Below, piece after piece: positions 18,187-27,447 of a DNA stretch of 64,000 nt (position 1 is its first letter; every line of letters begins with the position of its first letter). The position numbers and the translations under genes were made by a program. The stretch lies in NCBI RefSeq assembly GCF_004965515.1, contig NZ_SSHH01000001.1:62001-126000 (forward strand), written 5' to 3'. The notes under the pieces are model-generated. The model did no database searches, was not told where the DNA came from, and saw nothing but the letters and a program-made list of their open reading frames with translations. The stretch comes from Alteraurantiacibacter aquimixticola (GTDB lineage Bacteria > Pseudomonadota > Alphaproteobacteria > Sphingomonadales > Sphingomonadaceae).

Positions 18187-20294
18187 GGGTTTTGCGGCAC
18201 TGGATGCGCGTGCTGGCGGCGGCCCTGCTTGCGTTGAGCGCGCAGGGAGTGCGAGCGGAGGACGGCTACGATTTGTGGCTGCGTTATGCCCCGCTTGAGG
18301 GCGAGGCGTTGGAGCGGCTGGAGACGCTATCTGCAATTGTTGCTGCGCCTTCGGATGATCCGACTGAAAGGCTCGCCGTTTCCGAGCTGATGAACGGCTT
18401 CCAGGCATTGCGGGGGCGGCCGGATGAGATCTGGCTGGGATTGCTAAGTCGGCCGCGCGATCCGGGGCCAGACTCCATCACCAATTCATTCGGGTTAGGT
18501 TGCTCAGACCAGAGCGTGGGAGGTGAAGGCGCCTTTCTCGTCCGCACTCAGGGGGACGCAATCTGGATTGCCGCCTCGTCTCCCATCGGCTGCCTATACG
18601 GCGCCTATGCCCTGCTGCGCGAACTCTCGCTCGGCGCGGACCCCGCCACAATCGACATCGCTTCCGCCCCTGCCATGCCGCTGCGCATGCTCAACCACTG
18701 GGACAATCCCGATGGTCATGTGGAGCGCGGTTATGCCGGGCGCTCGATCTTCGACTGGTGGCATTTGCCCGAGCGGCTGGACCAGCGGATGATCGATTAT
18801 GCCCGCGCCAATGCCAGCATCGGCATCAATGCGGTGGCGGTGAACAATGTGAATGCGCGCGCTTATATGCTGGAGCCGCGTTATATCGAGAAGGTCAAGC
18901 GGCTCGCCGATGCATGGCGGCCTTATGGCATTCGCGTCTTCCTCTCCGCCCGCTTTTCCGCGCCGCGCGATATTGGCGGGCTGGAGACGGCCGACCCGCT
19001 CGATCCGGATGTGCGGCGATGGTGGCAGGACAAGGCGGACGAGATCTATGCCGCGATCCCCGATTTCGGCGGCTTCCTCGTCAAGGCGAATAGCGAAGGC
19101 CAGCCCGGTCCGCAGGATTATGGCCGCACCCATGCCGATGGCGCGAACATGCTGGCGGAGGCTGTGGGAGACCGCGGCACGGTGATCTGGCGCGCCTTCG
19201 TCTATTCGGCCGAGGACGACACCGACCGGGCGATGCAGGCCTATAACGAATTCGTGCCGCTCGACGGGCAATTTGCCGACAATGTGATCGTGCAGGTGAA
19301 GAACGGCCCCATCGACTTCCAGCCGCGCGAGCCTTTCCACCCGATGTTCGGCGCCATGCCGAACACGAACCTCATGTTTGAAGCACAGATCACGAAGGAA
19401 TATCTCGGCTTTGCCAGCCACCTCGCCTTCCTCGCGCCCATGTGGGAGGAGGCACTGGATGCCGATACCGGCCATGGCGGGACCGTGGCCGATGTGATCG
19501 CGCCGGTGGGCATGGCGGGTGTTGCGAACACCGGATCGGACCGCAACTGGACCGGCTCCGATTTCGACCAGGCCAATTGGTATGCCTTCGGGCGGCTGGC
19601 ATGGGACCCGACGCTACCCAGCGAGCAAATCGCCCGCGAATGGGCCGCGCAGACCTTCAGCCGGGACGAGGACTTCATCGAGGCCACCGTGCCGATGATG
19701 ATGGAGAGCCGGGAGGCGGTGGTCGATTACATGACCCCTCTCGGCCTCGCGCACCTGATGGATACGGGGCACCATTACGGCCCCGGTCCGTGGGTGTGCG
19801 ACCTCGCGCGGCCCGAATGGAACCCGTGCTATTACCACCGCGCCGATGCGGACGGGATCGGCTTCGACCGCACGGAAAGCGGCAGCAATGCCCTCTCCCA
19901 ATACGCGCCCGAAGTGGCCGCGCAATGGAGCGATCCGGAGACGATCGATCCGGCCTTCCTGCTGTGGTTCCACCGTGTCGGCTGGGATCACCGAATGCCC
20001 TCCGGCCGCACGCTGTGGGAGGAGCTGGTCCACCGCTACGATACCGGCGTCGCGCAGGTGGATGGCATAGCCGCGACATGGGCCGAACTCGGCGAATATG
20101 TGGATGCAGAACGCTTCCGCGCGGTCTCCGAAAACCTCGCCATCCAGCAGCGTGAGGCACGCTGGTGGCGCGATGCGAGCCTTGCCTATTGGCAGTCGCT
20201 CAACGGCTTGGCGTTACCCGCCGGTGCCGACCCCGTCCCGGAGAGCCTCGAACACTACCGTTCGCTCTCCTTTCCTGAAGCTCCCGGCAACTGA
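18183..20294 (+). CDS. GH67 alpha-glucuronidase
   Basis: This 703-residue GH67 enzyme removes (4-O-methyl)-glucuronic acid from the non-reducing-end xylose of xylo-oligosaccharides. The putative acid is about E305 in KANSEGQPGP, and the Asp/Glu base pair lies in IDFQPREPFHP. The N-terminal region carries the family's alpha/beta domain, ending near LYGAYALLREL. A signal peptide (MRVLRHWMRVLAAALLALSAQGVRA) indicates a periplasmic site. This is the marker enzyme identifying the locus as a glucuronoxylan system. It supplies substrate to the UxaC/UxuB/ManD branch. It overlaps the halogenase stop by 4 bp. Confidence 0.95.
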   Translation: MRVLRHWMRVLAAALLALSAQGVRAEDGYDLWLRYAPLEGEALERLETLSAIVAAPSDDPTERLAVSELMNGFQALRGRPDEIWLGLLSRPRDPGPDSITNSFGLGCSDQSVGGEGAFLVRTQGDAIWIAASSPIGCLYGAYALLRELSLGADPATIDIASAPAMPLRMLNHWDNPDGHVERGYAGRSIFDWWHLPERLDQRMIDYARANASIGINAVAVNNVNARAYMLEPRYIEKVKRLADAWRPYGIRVFLSARFSAPRDIGGLETADPLDPDVRRWWQDKADEIYAAIPDFGGFLVKANSEGQPGPQDYGRTHADGANMLAEAVGDRGTVIWRAFVYSAEDDTDRAMQAYNEFVPLDGQFADNVIVQVKNGPIDFQPREPFHPMFGAMPNTNLMFEAQITKEYLGFASHLAFLAPMWEEALDADTGHGGTVADVIAPVGMAGVANTGSDRNWTGSDFDQANWYAFGRLAWDPTLPSEQIAREWAAQTFSRDEDFIEATVPMMMESREAVVDYMTPLGLAHLMDTGHHYGPGPWVCDLARPEWNPCYYHRADADGIGFDRTESGSNALSQYAPEVAAQWSDPETIDPAFLLWFHRVGWDHRMPSGRTLWEELVHRYDTGVAQVDGIAATWAELGEYVDAERFRAVSENLAIQQREARWWRDASLAYWQSLNGLALPAGADPVPESLEHYRSLSFPEAPGN

Positions 20295-20327
20295 CGCCGC
20301 GCTTGCTGACAGAGGGAAAGCAGGGCT

Positions 20328-21452
20328 ATGGCCGACCGGATGGGTAACGAGGGAAAACAGGGATTGACCCGCAAGACACGCGGTGCGCGCCGCCGCAATG
20401 GCGCACCGACAATTGCTGACGTCGCGCGCGAGGCGCATTGCTCGCCGATGACGGTCAGCCGCGTCATCAATGGCGAGGGCAATGTGCGCGATGCCACGCG
20501 CGAGCAGGTGATGGCCGCCATCGCCAAGCTCAACTACTCGCCCAACCGCGCGGCGCGTTCGCTGGCGGGCGGCGAGCATACGCGCGTGGCACTGCTGTTC
20601 GACAACCCCTCAGCTTCCTATCTCAGCGAATTCCTGATGGGCGCGCTGGAAGAGGCGAGCCGCCGCGATATCCATCTCGTGGTGCAGAGCTGCGATAATA
20701 CCGCCGATGCCAAGGCGCTGATGAAGAACCTTGCCGATGGCGGCATCCAGGGCTTCATCCTGCCGCCCCCCTTGTGCGACGACCAGAGCGTGCTGGACCT
20801 TGTGGCCGAACTCGATGCCATTGCCGTCGCCGTGGGGCCGGGCAAGGCGGAGGGCGCGCAGGGCGCCGTCCTGATCGACGATTTCCAGGCCGCCTATGAC
20901 ATGACCAAGCACATTATCGGGCTGGGCCATGAACGGATCGGCTTCATCATCGGCAACCCCGAACAGGTCGCCGCCGACCGCCGCCTCAACGGCTATCTCG
21001 AAGCCATGCGCGATGCCGGGCTGCCGATTGACGAGAAGCTGATCGTGCAGGGCCGCTTCACCTATCGCTCCGGCATGGACGGGGCGGAAAAGCTGCTTTC
21101 CGTCAGCCCGCGCCCGACCGCGATCTTCGCCTCGAATGACGACATGGCCGCCGCCACCGTCGCCGTGGCGCATCGCCGGCACCTCGACGTGCCGAACGAC
21201 ATCACCGTGTGCGGTTTCGACGATACCGACATGGCAAGCTCGATCTGGCCCGAACTTACCACCATCCGCCAGCCGATCCGCGAAATGACTGCATGGGCGG
21301 TCGATGCGATCACGCGGATGATCAAGGCCAAGCGTTCGGGCGACAAGGTGAAGCAGGAACAGAAGCACATGCCCTACACGCTGGTGCGCCGCGAATCCGA
21401 TGCGGCGCCGTCGCTCACTTCGCGCGGATCGCGGGTGAAGGACCCGTCATGA
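20328..21452 (+). CDS. LacI-family transcriptional regulator, probable xylose/xylan repressor
   Basis: This 374-residue regulator has an N-terminal LacI helix-turn-helix at about residues 27-75 (TIADVAREA, MTVSRVING, hinge-like NYSPNRAARSLAGG). A periplasmic-binding-protein-like sensor domain follows (VCGFDDTDMASSIWPELTTI). It is the only DNA-binding regulator in the window, so it is the natural partner of the AGCGCT-centred operators. The role and operator resemble Caulobacter XylR. No operator precedes this gene directly, though it lies downstream of operator-controlled receptor 2. Its stop overlaps the XylD start by 3 bases. The effector (xylose, xylonate or an oligosaccharide) cannot be told from sequence. 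Confidence 0.88.
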   Translation: MADRMGNEGKQGLTRKTRGARRRNGAPTIADVAREAHCSPMTVSRVINGEGNVRDATREQVMAAIAKLNYSPNRAARSLAGGEHTRVALLFDNPSASYLSEFLMGALEEASRRDIHLVVQSCDNTADAKALMKNLADGGIQGFILPPPLCDDQSVLDLVAELDAIAVAVGPGKAEGAQGAVLIDDFQAAYDMTKHIIGLGHERIGFIIGNPEQVAADRRLNGYLEAMRDAGLPIDEKLIVQGRFTYRSGMDGAEKLLSVSPRPTAIFASNDDMAAATVAVAHRRHLDVPNDITVCGFDDTDMASSIWPELTTIRQPIREMTAWAVDAITRMIKAKRSGDKVKQEQKHMPYTLVRRESDAAPSLTSRGSRVKDPS

Positions 21453-23230
21453 CCGACGGCACCCGTCGCTTGCGCAGCCGCGACTGGTTCGACAATCACG
21501 AACGCATGGACATGACTGCGCTCTATCTCGAGCGCTTCATGAATTACGGCGTCACGCCGGAAGAATTGCGCAGCGGCAAGCCGATCATCGGTATCGCCCA
21601 ATCGGGCAGCGACCTTTCGCCCTGCAACCGCATCCACATCGAACTCGCCAAGCGCACGCGTGACGGCATTCGCGATGCGGGCGGCATCCCGATCGAATTC
21701 CCGGTCCACCCGATCTTCGAGAATTGCCGCCGCCCCACCGCCGCTCTCGACCGCAATTTGCTCTATCTCGGGCTGGTCGAACTGCTGAACGGCTACCCGA
21801 TCGATGGCGTGGTGCTGACCACCGGCTGCGACAAGACCACGCCGAGCCAGATCATGGCGGCCTCCACCGTCGATATTCCGGCCATCGTCCTGTCGGGCGG
21901 GCCGATGCTCGATGGCTGGCACAATGGCGAGCTGGTGGGCAGCGGCACGGTGATCTGGCGCAGCCGCCGCAAGCTGGCAGCGGGCGAGATCGACGAGGAG
22001 ACTTTCCTCGACCGCGCCACCTCCAGCGCGCCGAGCGCCGGGCACTGCAATTCGATGGGTACGGCGAGCACCATGAACGCGGTGGCCGAGGCGATGGGCC
22101 TCTCGCTCACCGGCTGCGCGGCGATCCCCGCGCCCTATCGCGAGCGCGGGCAGATGGCCTACCGCACCGGCAAGCGCATCGTTGAAATGGTGCATGAGGA
22201 CCTGACGCCGTCCAGGATCCTCGACAAGGATGCCTTCCTCAACGCGATTGCCGTGGTCAGCGCTTGCGGAGGCTCCTCCAATGCCCAGCCGCATATCCAG
22301 GCCATGGCCGCCCATGCCGGCGTCGACCTGCCGCTTTCGGCCTGGCAGGAGCATGGCTATCGCCTGCCGCTGCTGCTCAACATGCAGCCTGCCGGCGAAT
22401 ATCTGGGTGAGCGTTTCCACCGCGCGGGAGGCGTCCCGGCGGTGCTGTGGGAACTCCACCAGGCGGGCAAGCTCAAGGGCGATTGCCTGACCTGCACCGG
22501 CAAGACCATGGCAGAGAATATCGAAGGGCGCGAAAGCCCCGACCGCAAAATGATCCGCCCCTATGCCGATCCGCTGATGGACAATGCGGGCTTCATGGTG
22601 CTCGGCGGAAACCTGTTCGATTTCGGCATCCTCAAGACCTCGGTCATCAGTGAGGAATTCCGCCAGCGCTACCTCTCCCGCCCCGGGGCCGAAGGCATGT
22701 TCGAAGCGCGTGCAATCGTGTTCGACGGGTCGGACGATTACCATCACCGCATCAACGATCCTGCGCTCGACATCGACGAGGACTGCATCCTCGTGATCCG
22801 CGGATCGGGCGTGCTCGGCTGGCCGGGCAGCGCGGAGGTGGTGAACATGCAGCCGCCGGATGCGATGATCCAGCGCGGCGTCTCATGGCTGCCGACGCTC
22901 GGCGACGGGCGGCAATCGGGCACCAGCGACAGCCCCTCCATCCTCAATACCTCGCCCGAAAGCGCGGCAGGCGGCGGACTGGCATGGCTGCGCACGGGCG
23001 ATGTGATCCGCGTCGATCTCAACAATGCCAGCTGCAATGCGCTGGTGGATGGGGCGGAGATCGCGCGCCGCCTGGCCGAGGAGCCCGCACCGCGGGTGCC
23101 GGAAAGCAATACGCCGTGGGAGGAGCTCTACCGCGAAAAGACCGGCCAGCTGGGCGAAGGCGGCGTGATGGAATTCGCGCTGAAATATCGCGGTACGGCC
23201 AAGAAGGGCCTGCCGCGGCATAATCACTAG
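21449..23230 (+). CDS. xylD: D-xylonate dehydratase (IlvD/Edd family)
   Basis: This 593-residue enzyme dehydrates D-xylonate to 2-keto-3-deoxy-D-xylonate, the third Weimberg step. Three cysteines expected to hold the iron-sulphur cluster are C59 (LSPCNR), C127 (TTGCDKTTPSQ) and C200 (AGHCNSMGTA), a spacing matching Caulobacter XylD. It follows the LacI gene in an ATGA arrangement, so regulator and dehydratase are coupled. The other four Weimberg genes are in the minus-strand operon to the right. A related sugar-acid dehydratase (arabinonate, gluconate) is the alternative, but the context favours xylonate. Confidence 0.9.
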   Translation: MTDGTRRLRSRDWFDNHERMDMTALYLERFMNYGVTPEELRSGKPIIGIAQSGSDLSPCNRIHIELAKRTRDGIRDAGGIPIEFPVHPIFENCRRPTAALDRNLLYLGLVELLNGYPIDGVVLTTGCDKTTPSQIMAASTVDIPAIVLSGGPMLDGWHNGELVGSGTVIWRSRRKLAAGEIDEETFLDRATSSAPSAGHCNSMGTASTMNAVAEAMGLSLTGCAAIPAPYRERGQMAYRTGKRIVEMVHEDLTPSRILDKDAFLNAIAVVSACGGSSNAQPHIQAMAAHAGVDLPLSAWQEHGYRLPLLLNMQPAGEYLGERFHRAGGVPAVLWELHQAGKLKGDCLTCTGKTMAENIEGRESPDRKMIRPYADPLMDNAGFMVLGGNLFDFGILKTSVISEEFRQRYLSRPGAEGMFEARAIVFDGSDDYHHRINDPALDIDEDCILVIRGSGVLGWPGSAEVVNMQPPDAMIQRGVSWLPTLGDGRQSGTSDSPSILNTSPESAAGGGLAWLRTGDVIRVDLNNASCNALVDGAEIARRLAEEPAPRVPESNTPWEELYREKTGQLGEGGVMEFALKYRGTAKKGLPRHNH

Positions 23231-23234
23231 TCCT

Positions 23235-23321
23235 CCGTCATTGCGAGGAGCGAAGCGACGAAGCAATCCAGAGCCTCGCGCCTGACGGCCTGGATTGCTT
23301 CGCTACGCCCGCAATGACGGG
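23235..23321 (+). repeat. Palindromic interspersed repeat, copy 1
   Basis: CGTCATTGCGAGGAGCGAAG begins a large imperfect hairpin whose other arm ends CGCCCGCAATGACG. It fills the gap between the convergent xylD and epimerase genes and may act as a bidirectional transcript end. A second copy is at 43534-43626. Confidence 0.8.
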
Positions 23322-23336
23322 CGGGGGTAGTGAGAG

Positions 23337-24236
23337 CTACTCCGCCGAAATCTCCATCTGCAGGCTGGCGCTGCATCCGGGCGGCAGGGACGTGATGCCG
23401 GCGGGATCCTGGTTGAGCGCATCCGGCATGTGACTGACGGGTTCGAGGCACAGCGCGCTGCCATCGGCCGGGGCGTAGACATGCAGGTATGGCGCGCCGG
23501 TCGCGGTCAGGGTGATGGTGCCGAGATCGTCCTTGATCCGCGCCACGCCGTCCCACAGCAGGTAGCAATGATCGATCGTCTCGGCGGGCAGCGGTGCTCC
23601 GCTCGCGAAGTCCGCGAACCGGTCCGAGGGAGCGATCTCGCCGGTCGGTATCTGCGCCTCGTCCACCATCCAGATGCCGTTGGAGCGGAAGGAGAGCCGC
23701 GTTTCCCGGCGGCGGCGGAAATAGGGGTGGAGGCCGAGTCCGGCGGGCATCGGCACGTTGGACCGGTTGGTGAGGTTGAGCGTAATCGCACAACCCTTCG
23801 GTCCCAGCCGGATGCGTTGCTGCGCGTGATAGGCCCAGGGCCAGCGATCGATCCCAGCCTTCCACGGGCGCGGGCCGAGGCCTTCCCACTCATGCACCAT
23901 CGCGCATTTGAACTCGCGCCCGGACACCACGCGCCACTCGCTCTTCCAGCCCATGCCGTGGATGCTGCAAGTCTCGGGCGCGAAATTGCGCGGCAGTTGC
24001 ACTGTGTCACCCAGCCAGCGAAAGGCACCGTCCGCAATGCGATTGGTATAGGGCACGAGCGGGAAGCAGGCCGCCTGCAGCGGCTCGCGCGATCCCGCTG
24101 GCATGGTCCGCAGCACTTCGGTGCCATTGCAGGTGAGCGAGGTGAGCCACCCGCCCATTTCGGGCAGCACGCCCGCCTGCCAGCCGCCGCCGGAAAGCTC
24201 GATCAGGCCGGACACGGCTCCGTCAGGCCCAGGCAC
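23337..24236 (-). CDS. Aldose 1-epimerase family protein
   Basis: This 299-residue GalM-like mutarotase interconverts alpha and beta anomers of sugars such as xylose. PYTNRIADG, the histidine motifs IHGMGW and GLGLHPYF, and the C-terminal glutamate in LEPVSHMPDALN correspond to the family's substrate and catalytic positions. There is no signal peptide, so it acts in the cytoplasm, probably feeding xylose dehydrogenase with the right anomer. It is the last gene of the minus-strand Weimberg operon. The chosen ATG overlaps the GH5 gene by 34 bp; a GTG at 24215 is an alternative start. Confidence 0.85.
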   Translation of the reverse strand: MPGPDGAVSGLIELSGGGWQAGVLPEMGGWLTSLTCNGTEVLRTMPAGSREPLQAACFPLVPYTNRIADGAFRWLGDTVQLPRNFAPETCSIHGMGWKSEWRVVSGREFKCAMVHEWEGLGPRPWKAGIDRWPWAYHAQQRIRLGPKGCAITLNLTNRSNVPMPAGLGLHPYFRRRRETRLSFRSNGIWMVDEAQIPTGEIAPSDRFADFASGAPLPAETIDHCYLLWDGVARIKDDLGTITLTATGAPYLHVYAPADGSALCLEPVSHMPDALNQDPAGITSLPPGCSASLQMEISAE

Positions 24237-25558
24237 TTGTTGTCGACATGGCCACGGATGAGGTTGAGCATCGCGGTGTCACTGTCGAAATTGCCATACC
24301 ATCCCTGCGGTTCGTGCGGAGGGTCACCCATATAGGCGCGGTCGCCATCCTGGAAGCGATAGTCCTCATGCGCGGCGCGCGCCTCGCCGTTCCAGGCCCA
24401 GAAGTTGCTGCCCTGCATCGGCCCGCCATCGCGCCAGCTGGCTTCGACCGCGTCGTAGATCGTATCGTAATAGAGCTGGCGGAACTGGGTGGTGGTGGAA
24501 GGATCATAGGTCTCCCCGTCGCGCGGGAAGCCGAATTCCTCGATCAGCAGCGGCTTGCCCATTTCCGTGGCGAGGCGGCTGTGCGTGGCGAGATAGTCCC
24601 TGACCAGCTGGCGGCCTGCAGGCCATGTGCCTTCAAGGTCCTTGCCATCGACCCAGCCCCAGTTGAGCGGCCAGATATGCGCGGTGACATAATCGACGTG
24701 GCTATGTGCGGCGGTGACCAGCTCCTCGCTGCCATTCGTTGCCTGCGTGCCTTCCTGCCCCAGCGAGACCATGTGGCTGGCATCGAGCGAGCGGATCAGC
24801 TCGGCGGTGGAGGCAATCCAGGCGAGATAGGCGTCGCGATTGCGGGCGATTGCCTCGTCGCTGCCGCCGGGGCGCGGTTCGTTGGCGAGCTGCCAGCTCA
24901 TCACCGCCGGGTCGTCGGCATAGGCCATGCCCGTGATCGAGTTGGTGCGGTCGACCATGGCGCGCACATGGTCGCGATAGAGGCTGACCGCTTGCTCATT
25001 CGCATAGATCTCGGATGTCGCATCGGCGAATTCGGGCCAGGGATGGGCGGGATCGCCCATGTCCATGTAATCGCCCGTCGCACGGTACAGCAGCGTCTGC
25101 AATCCGCCCGACCATTCCCAGAAATTGGAGAGGACGAGGACCGCGGTCATGCCGCGCTTGCCGATCTCCGCCATGGCGAAATCGAGGCCTTCGAACAGCG
25201 CGCCATTATTGCCCTCACCCGTGGTGAAGCCGGGCTTGATCGAATTGTTGAGCGGGCCTTCCTCTGCCGCAGCCATGATGCGCAAGTTATTGAGGCCGAG
25301 TTCCTGCAAGCGGTCGAGTTCGCGGGTGAGGCGCGCGCGGTCGCCATAGTCCGCATCGGCGCCAAGCCATGCGGCGTACCACATATTCGCGCCGACGATG
25401 CGATAGGGCGCGCCATCGCGCAGCAATTGCATGCCCTCGCGGGTGACGAAGCCGGGCGCGGAGCTTTCCTCTCCGCCCATGCTGCAAGCGGGAAGCCACA
25501 GGCTCGCCGCGCCGGCGGCACTTCCTGCCAGCAGGGTGCGCCGGTTCATGCGCATCAT
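24203..25558 (-). CDS. GH5-type glycosidase (mannanase-like), lipoprotein
   Basis: This 451-residue enzyme resembles the GH5 mannan endo-1,4-beta-mannosidase group. The acid/base glutamate is in QLANEPRPG and the nucleophile in LLIEEFGFPRD, with a conserved HIWPLNWGW segment between. A twin-arginine-like MNRRTLLAG and the lipobox LPAC suggest an exported lipoprotein. Its ATG overlaps the acetylesterase stop. It would broaden the locus to mannan or glucomannan side substrates, but activity on another beta-1,4-linked hemicellulose is possible because GH5 specificities vary widely. Confidence 0.8.
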   Translation of the reverse strand: MMRMNRRTLLAGSAAGAASLWLPACSMGGEESSAPGFVTREGMQLLRDGAPYRIVGANMWYAAWLGADADYGDRARLTRELDRLQELGLNNLRIMAAAEEGPLNNSIKPGFTTGEGNNGALFEGLDFAMAEIGKRGMTAVLVLSNFWEWSGGLQTLLYRATGDYMDMGDPAHPWPEFADATSEIYANEQAVSLYRDHVRAMVDRTNSITGMAYADDPAVMSWQLANEPRPGGSDEAIARNRDAYLAWIASTAELIRSLDASHMVSLGQEGTQATNGSEELVTAAHSHVDYVTAHIWPLNWGWVDGKDLEGTWPAGRQLVRDYLATHSRLATEMGKPLLIEEFGFPRDGETYDPSTTTQFRQLYYDTIYDAVEASWRDGGPMQGSNFWAWNGEARAAHEDYRFQDGDRAYMGDPPHEPQGWYGNFDSDTAMLNLIRGHVDNKCLGLTEPCPA

Positions 25559-27447
25559 TCGATCTCCAGTTCGAAACCGGGCACGGCGATGTCGCGCCCG
25601 TCATATAGGTTGACTACCGGCGCATCGGACCAGGCATAGCGAACGCGCGTGGCGGGCTCGCCATCGAGCGGGATGAGCAGGCTCGATCCATGCACCACGG
25701 CCGACGCGTAGCGGCAGCTCCCCGGCGCATCGCCGCACAGTTCCACGCCCAGCGGATAGGGTCCACCATAGGCGGTGAGCCCACCCTCTACGCCGGTAAA
25801 AGTCACCGCCACCGCATTGCCGCCGCGTTGCGCGCGATCGGGCATGGGCAGTGCCTCGCCCCGCGCCGCCATGGCGAGGCGCAGGCCCAGCACATTCTTG
25901 TTGGCGGGGTGGATGTCGGACGGTTCGCCCAAGTCGATCGCGGTGACGAGCGCGGCATTGCCGTCCGCCAGTACGCCCTGCCGCTGTTCCTCACGCAAAT
26001 CGGCCCAGCCGCTCTCGACCGGCTGGCTCACGCGCTGGCCGTAGTCGGCGAGCTGGACGACCAGCATGCGTGCCTGCTCGCCAAACTGTTCGCGCCATCC
26101 GGCAAACAGCGTGGCGAGCTTGTCGTCATAGCCCTCCGGCCCGACATCGCTTTCGCCCTGGTACCAGGCGACGCCCGCCAGCCGCATCGGGCCGATGGGC
26201 GCGATCATGTAATTGTGCATGACGCCAAGTCCCGCAATCGCATCCCACGGTGCGCGCGGCGGCATCTCGCTGATCGCGCCGACCGAATACTCCCAGTCCT
26301 CCGCCAGCGGCACCGTGTCGCCATTGCCGGTGGTGACGAAGAGGCGGTCCGGCGTGCCGTAGAAGCCGCCCGTATCCCAATTGTTGCTGGCGGCGATCAG
26401 CACTTCGTTCTCGCCTTCGCGCAGGTATGCTGCAGGCACGTGGTAAGTCCGCTCCACGCCCCAGCCGAACGTGTAGCCGACCGGATTGCCGTTGACCCAG
26501 GTGAGGTCGATATCGTCGATCGCGCCGATGGAGACTGTGCCGTCGCCCGCTGCCTGTTCGGCGGTAAGGGTAAAGCTCTGGCGGAAGAAGATGTTCGCTT
26601 CGGGAGCAGTGTCGAGGCCGGTGCCTTCCCACTCGTTCCAGAAGGAGAATTTGGGGATCACCTGCCAGTCGAGGCTGTCCGTATCGGCCCATGGCTCGCT
26701 GCCGCCGGTCCCCTCGCGCCACCAGTCATACCATTGCGGCACGAAGGCCTGCGCTGCGGCGAAAGGATCGCTGTCATAGAGCTGCAGCTGGTCGATCGCC
26801 GCCTGGCCATAGGTTTCGCGCACGCCATCCGGCGTGAACCAGGCGCTGACGGCGGAGCCGCCCCAGTTGGAGTGGATCAGGCCCACCGGCACGCCGGTGT
26901 CGGCGCGCAATTTCTTGCCCATATAGAAGCAGGCGGCGGAGAAGGGCTCGACCGTGTCGGGTGTCGCATGCGCCCACTCCACGGGTTCGCCGAATGCGCG
27001 TTGCGGCGCGGCGGCGGTGTGCTTAGGCACCATGAACAGGCGCATCTCGTCATCGGCGGACATGCGCAGCTCGTTCCAGGTATTGAGCGCGCGGGCGACC
27101 GAAAGCTCCATGTTCGACTGGCCCGAACAGAGCCAGACATCGCCGATCAGGAGGTCGGAGAGCGTGGTTTCGCCGTCGCTGTCGGAAAGCGTCAGCGTGA
27201 GCGGATCGGACGAAGCCTCACGCGCGGCGAAGGTCAGGCGGAAAACGCCGTCGCGATCGGCCGTGGCACTCGCCCTCTCGCTGCCGAGCGCGCCGGTCAC
27301 CGTGGCGCCCGGCGCGCTGGTGCCTTCTACGATGATCGGCTGTCCGCGCTGGAAGACCATGTGGTCGCCATAGGCGGCGCCCGGTTCGGGGGCGGCGCTT
27401 GCGGCACTCGCCGCCATTAGAACGCCGAGTGCTGCAAGCTTCTTCAT
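25555..27447 (-). CDS. SGNH/sialate O-acetylesterase family carbohydrate esterase
   Basis: This 630-residue secreted esterase has a signal peptide ending SAASA. The nucleophile serine lies in LCSGQSNMEL and the catalytic Asp-x-x-His in SDIHPANK. An inserted galactose-binding-like domain is visible around WVNGNPVGYTFGWGVERTY. Members of this family (PF03629) remove O-acetyl groups from glycans. In a xylan locus the likely substrate is acetylated xylo-oligosaccharide, though this is an inference. It overlaps genes on both sides by 4 bp in the minus-strand operon. Confidence 0.85.
   Translation of the reverse strand: MKKLAALGVLMAASAASAAPEPGAAYGDHMVFQRGQPIIVEGTSAPGATVTGALGSERASATADRDGVFRLTFAAREASSDPLTLTLSDSDGETTLSDLLIGDVWLCSGQSNMELSVARALNTWNELRMSADDEMRLFMVPKHTAAAPQRAFGEPVEWAHATPDTVEPFSAACFYMGKKLRADTGVPVGLIHSNWGGSAVSAWFTPDGVRETYGQAAIDQLQLYDSDPFAAAQAFVPQWYDWWREGTGGSEPWADTDSLDWQVIPKFSFWNEWEGTGLDTAPEANIFFRQSFTLTAEQAAGDGTVSIGAIDDIDLTWVNGNPVGYTFGWGVERTYHVPAAYLREGENEVLIAASNNWDTGGFYGTPDRLFVTTGNGDTVPLAEDWEYSVGAISEMPPRAPWDAIAGLGVMHNYMIAPIGPMRLAGVAWYQGESDVGPEGYDDKLATLFAGWREQFGEQARMLVVQLADYGQRVSQPVESGWADLREEQRQGVLADGNAALVTAIDLGEPSDIHPANKNVLGLRLAMAARGEALPMPDRAQRGGNAVAVTFTGVEGGLTAYGGPYPLGVELCGDAPGSCRYASAVVHGSSLLIPLDGEPATRVRYAWSDAPVVNLYDGRDIAVPGFELEIE

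Noticed and set aside
25690-27420. A 576-codon plus-strand frame opposite the acetylesterase
   Set aside because: The minus strand has SGQSNME and DIHP esterase motifs and overlaps neighbours in an operon; the plus frame is a composition artefact.
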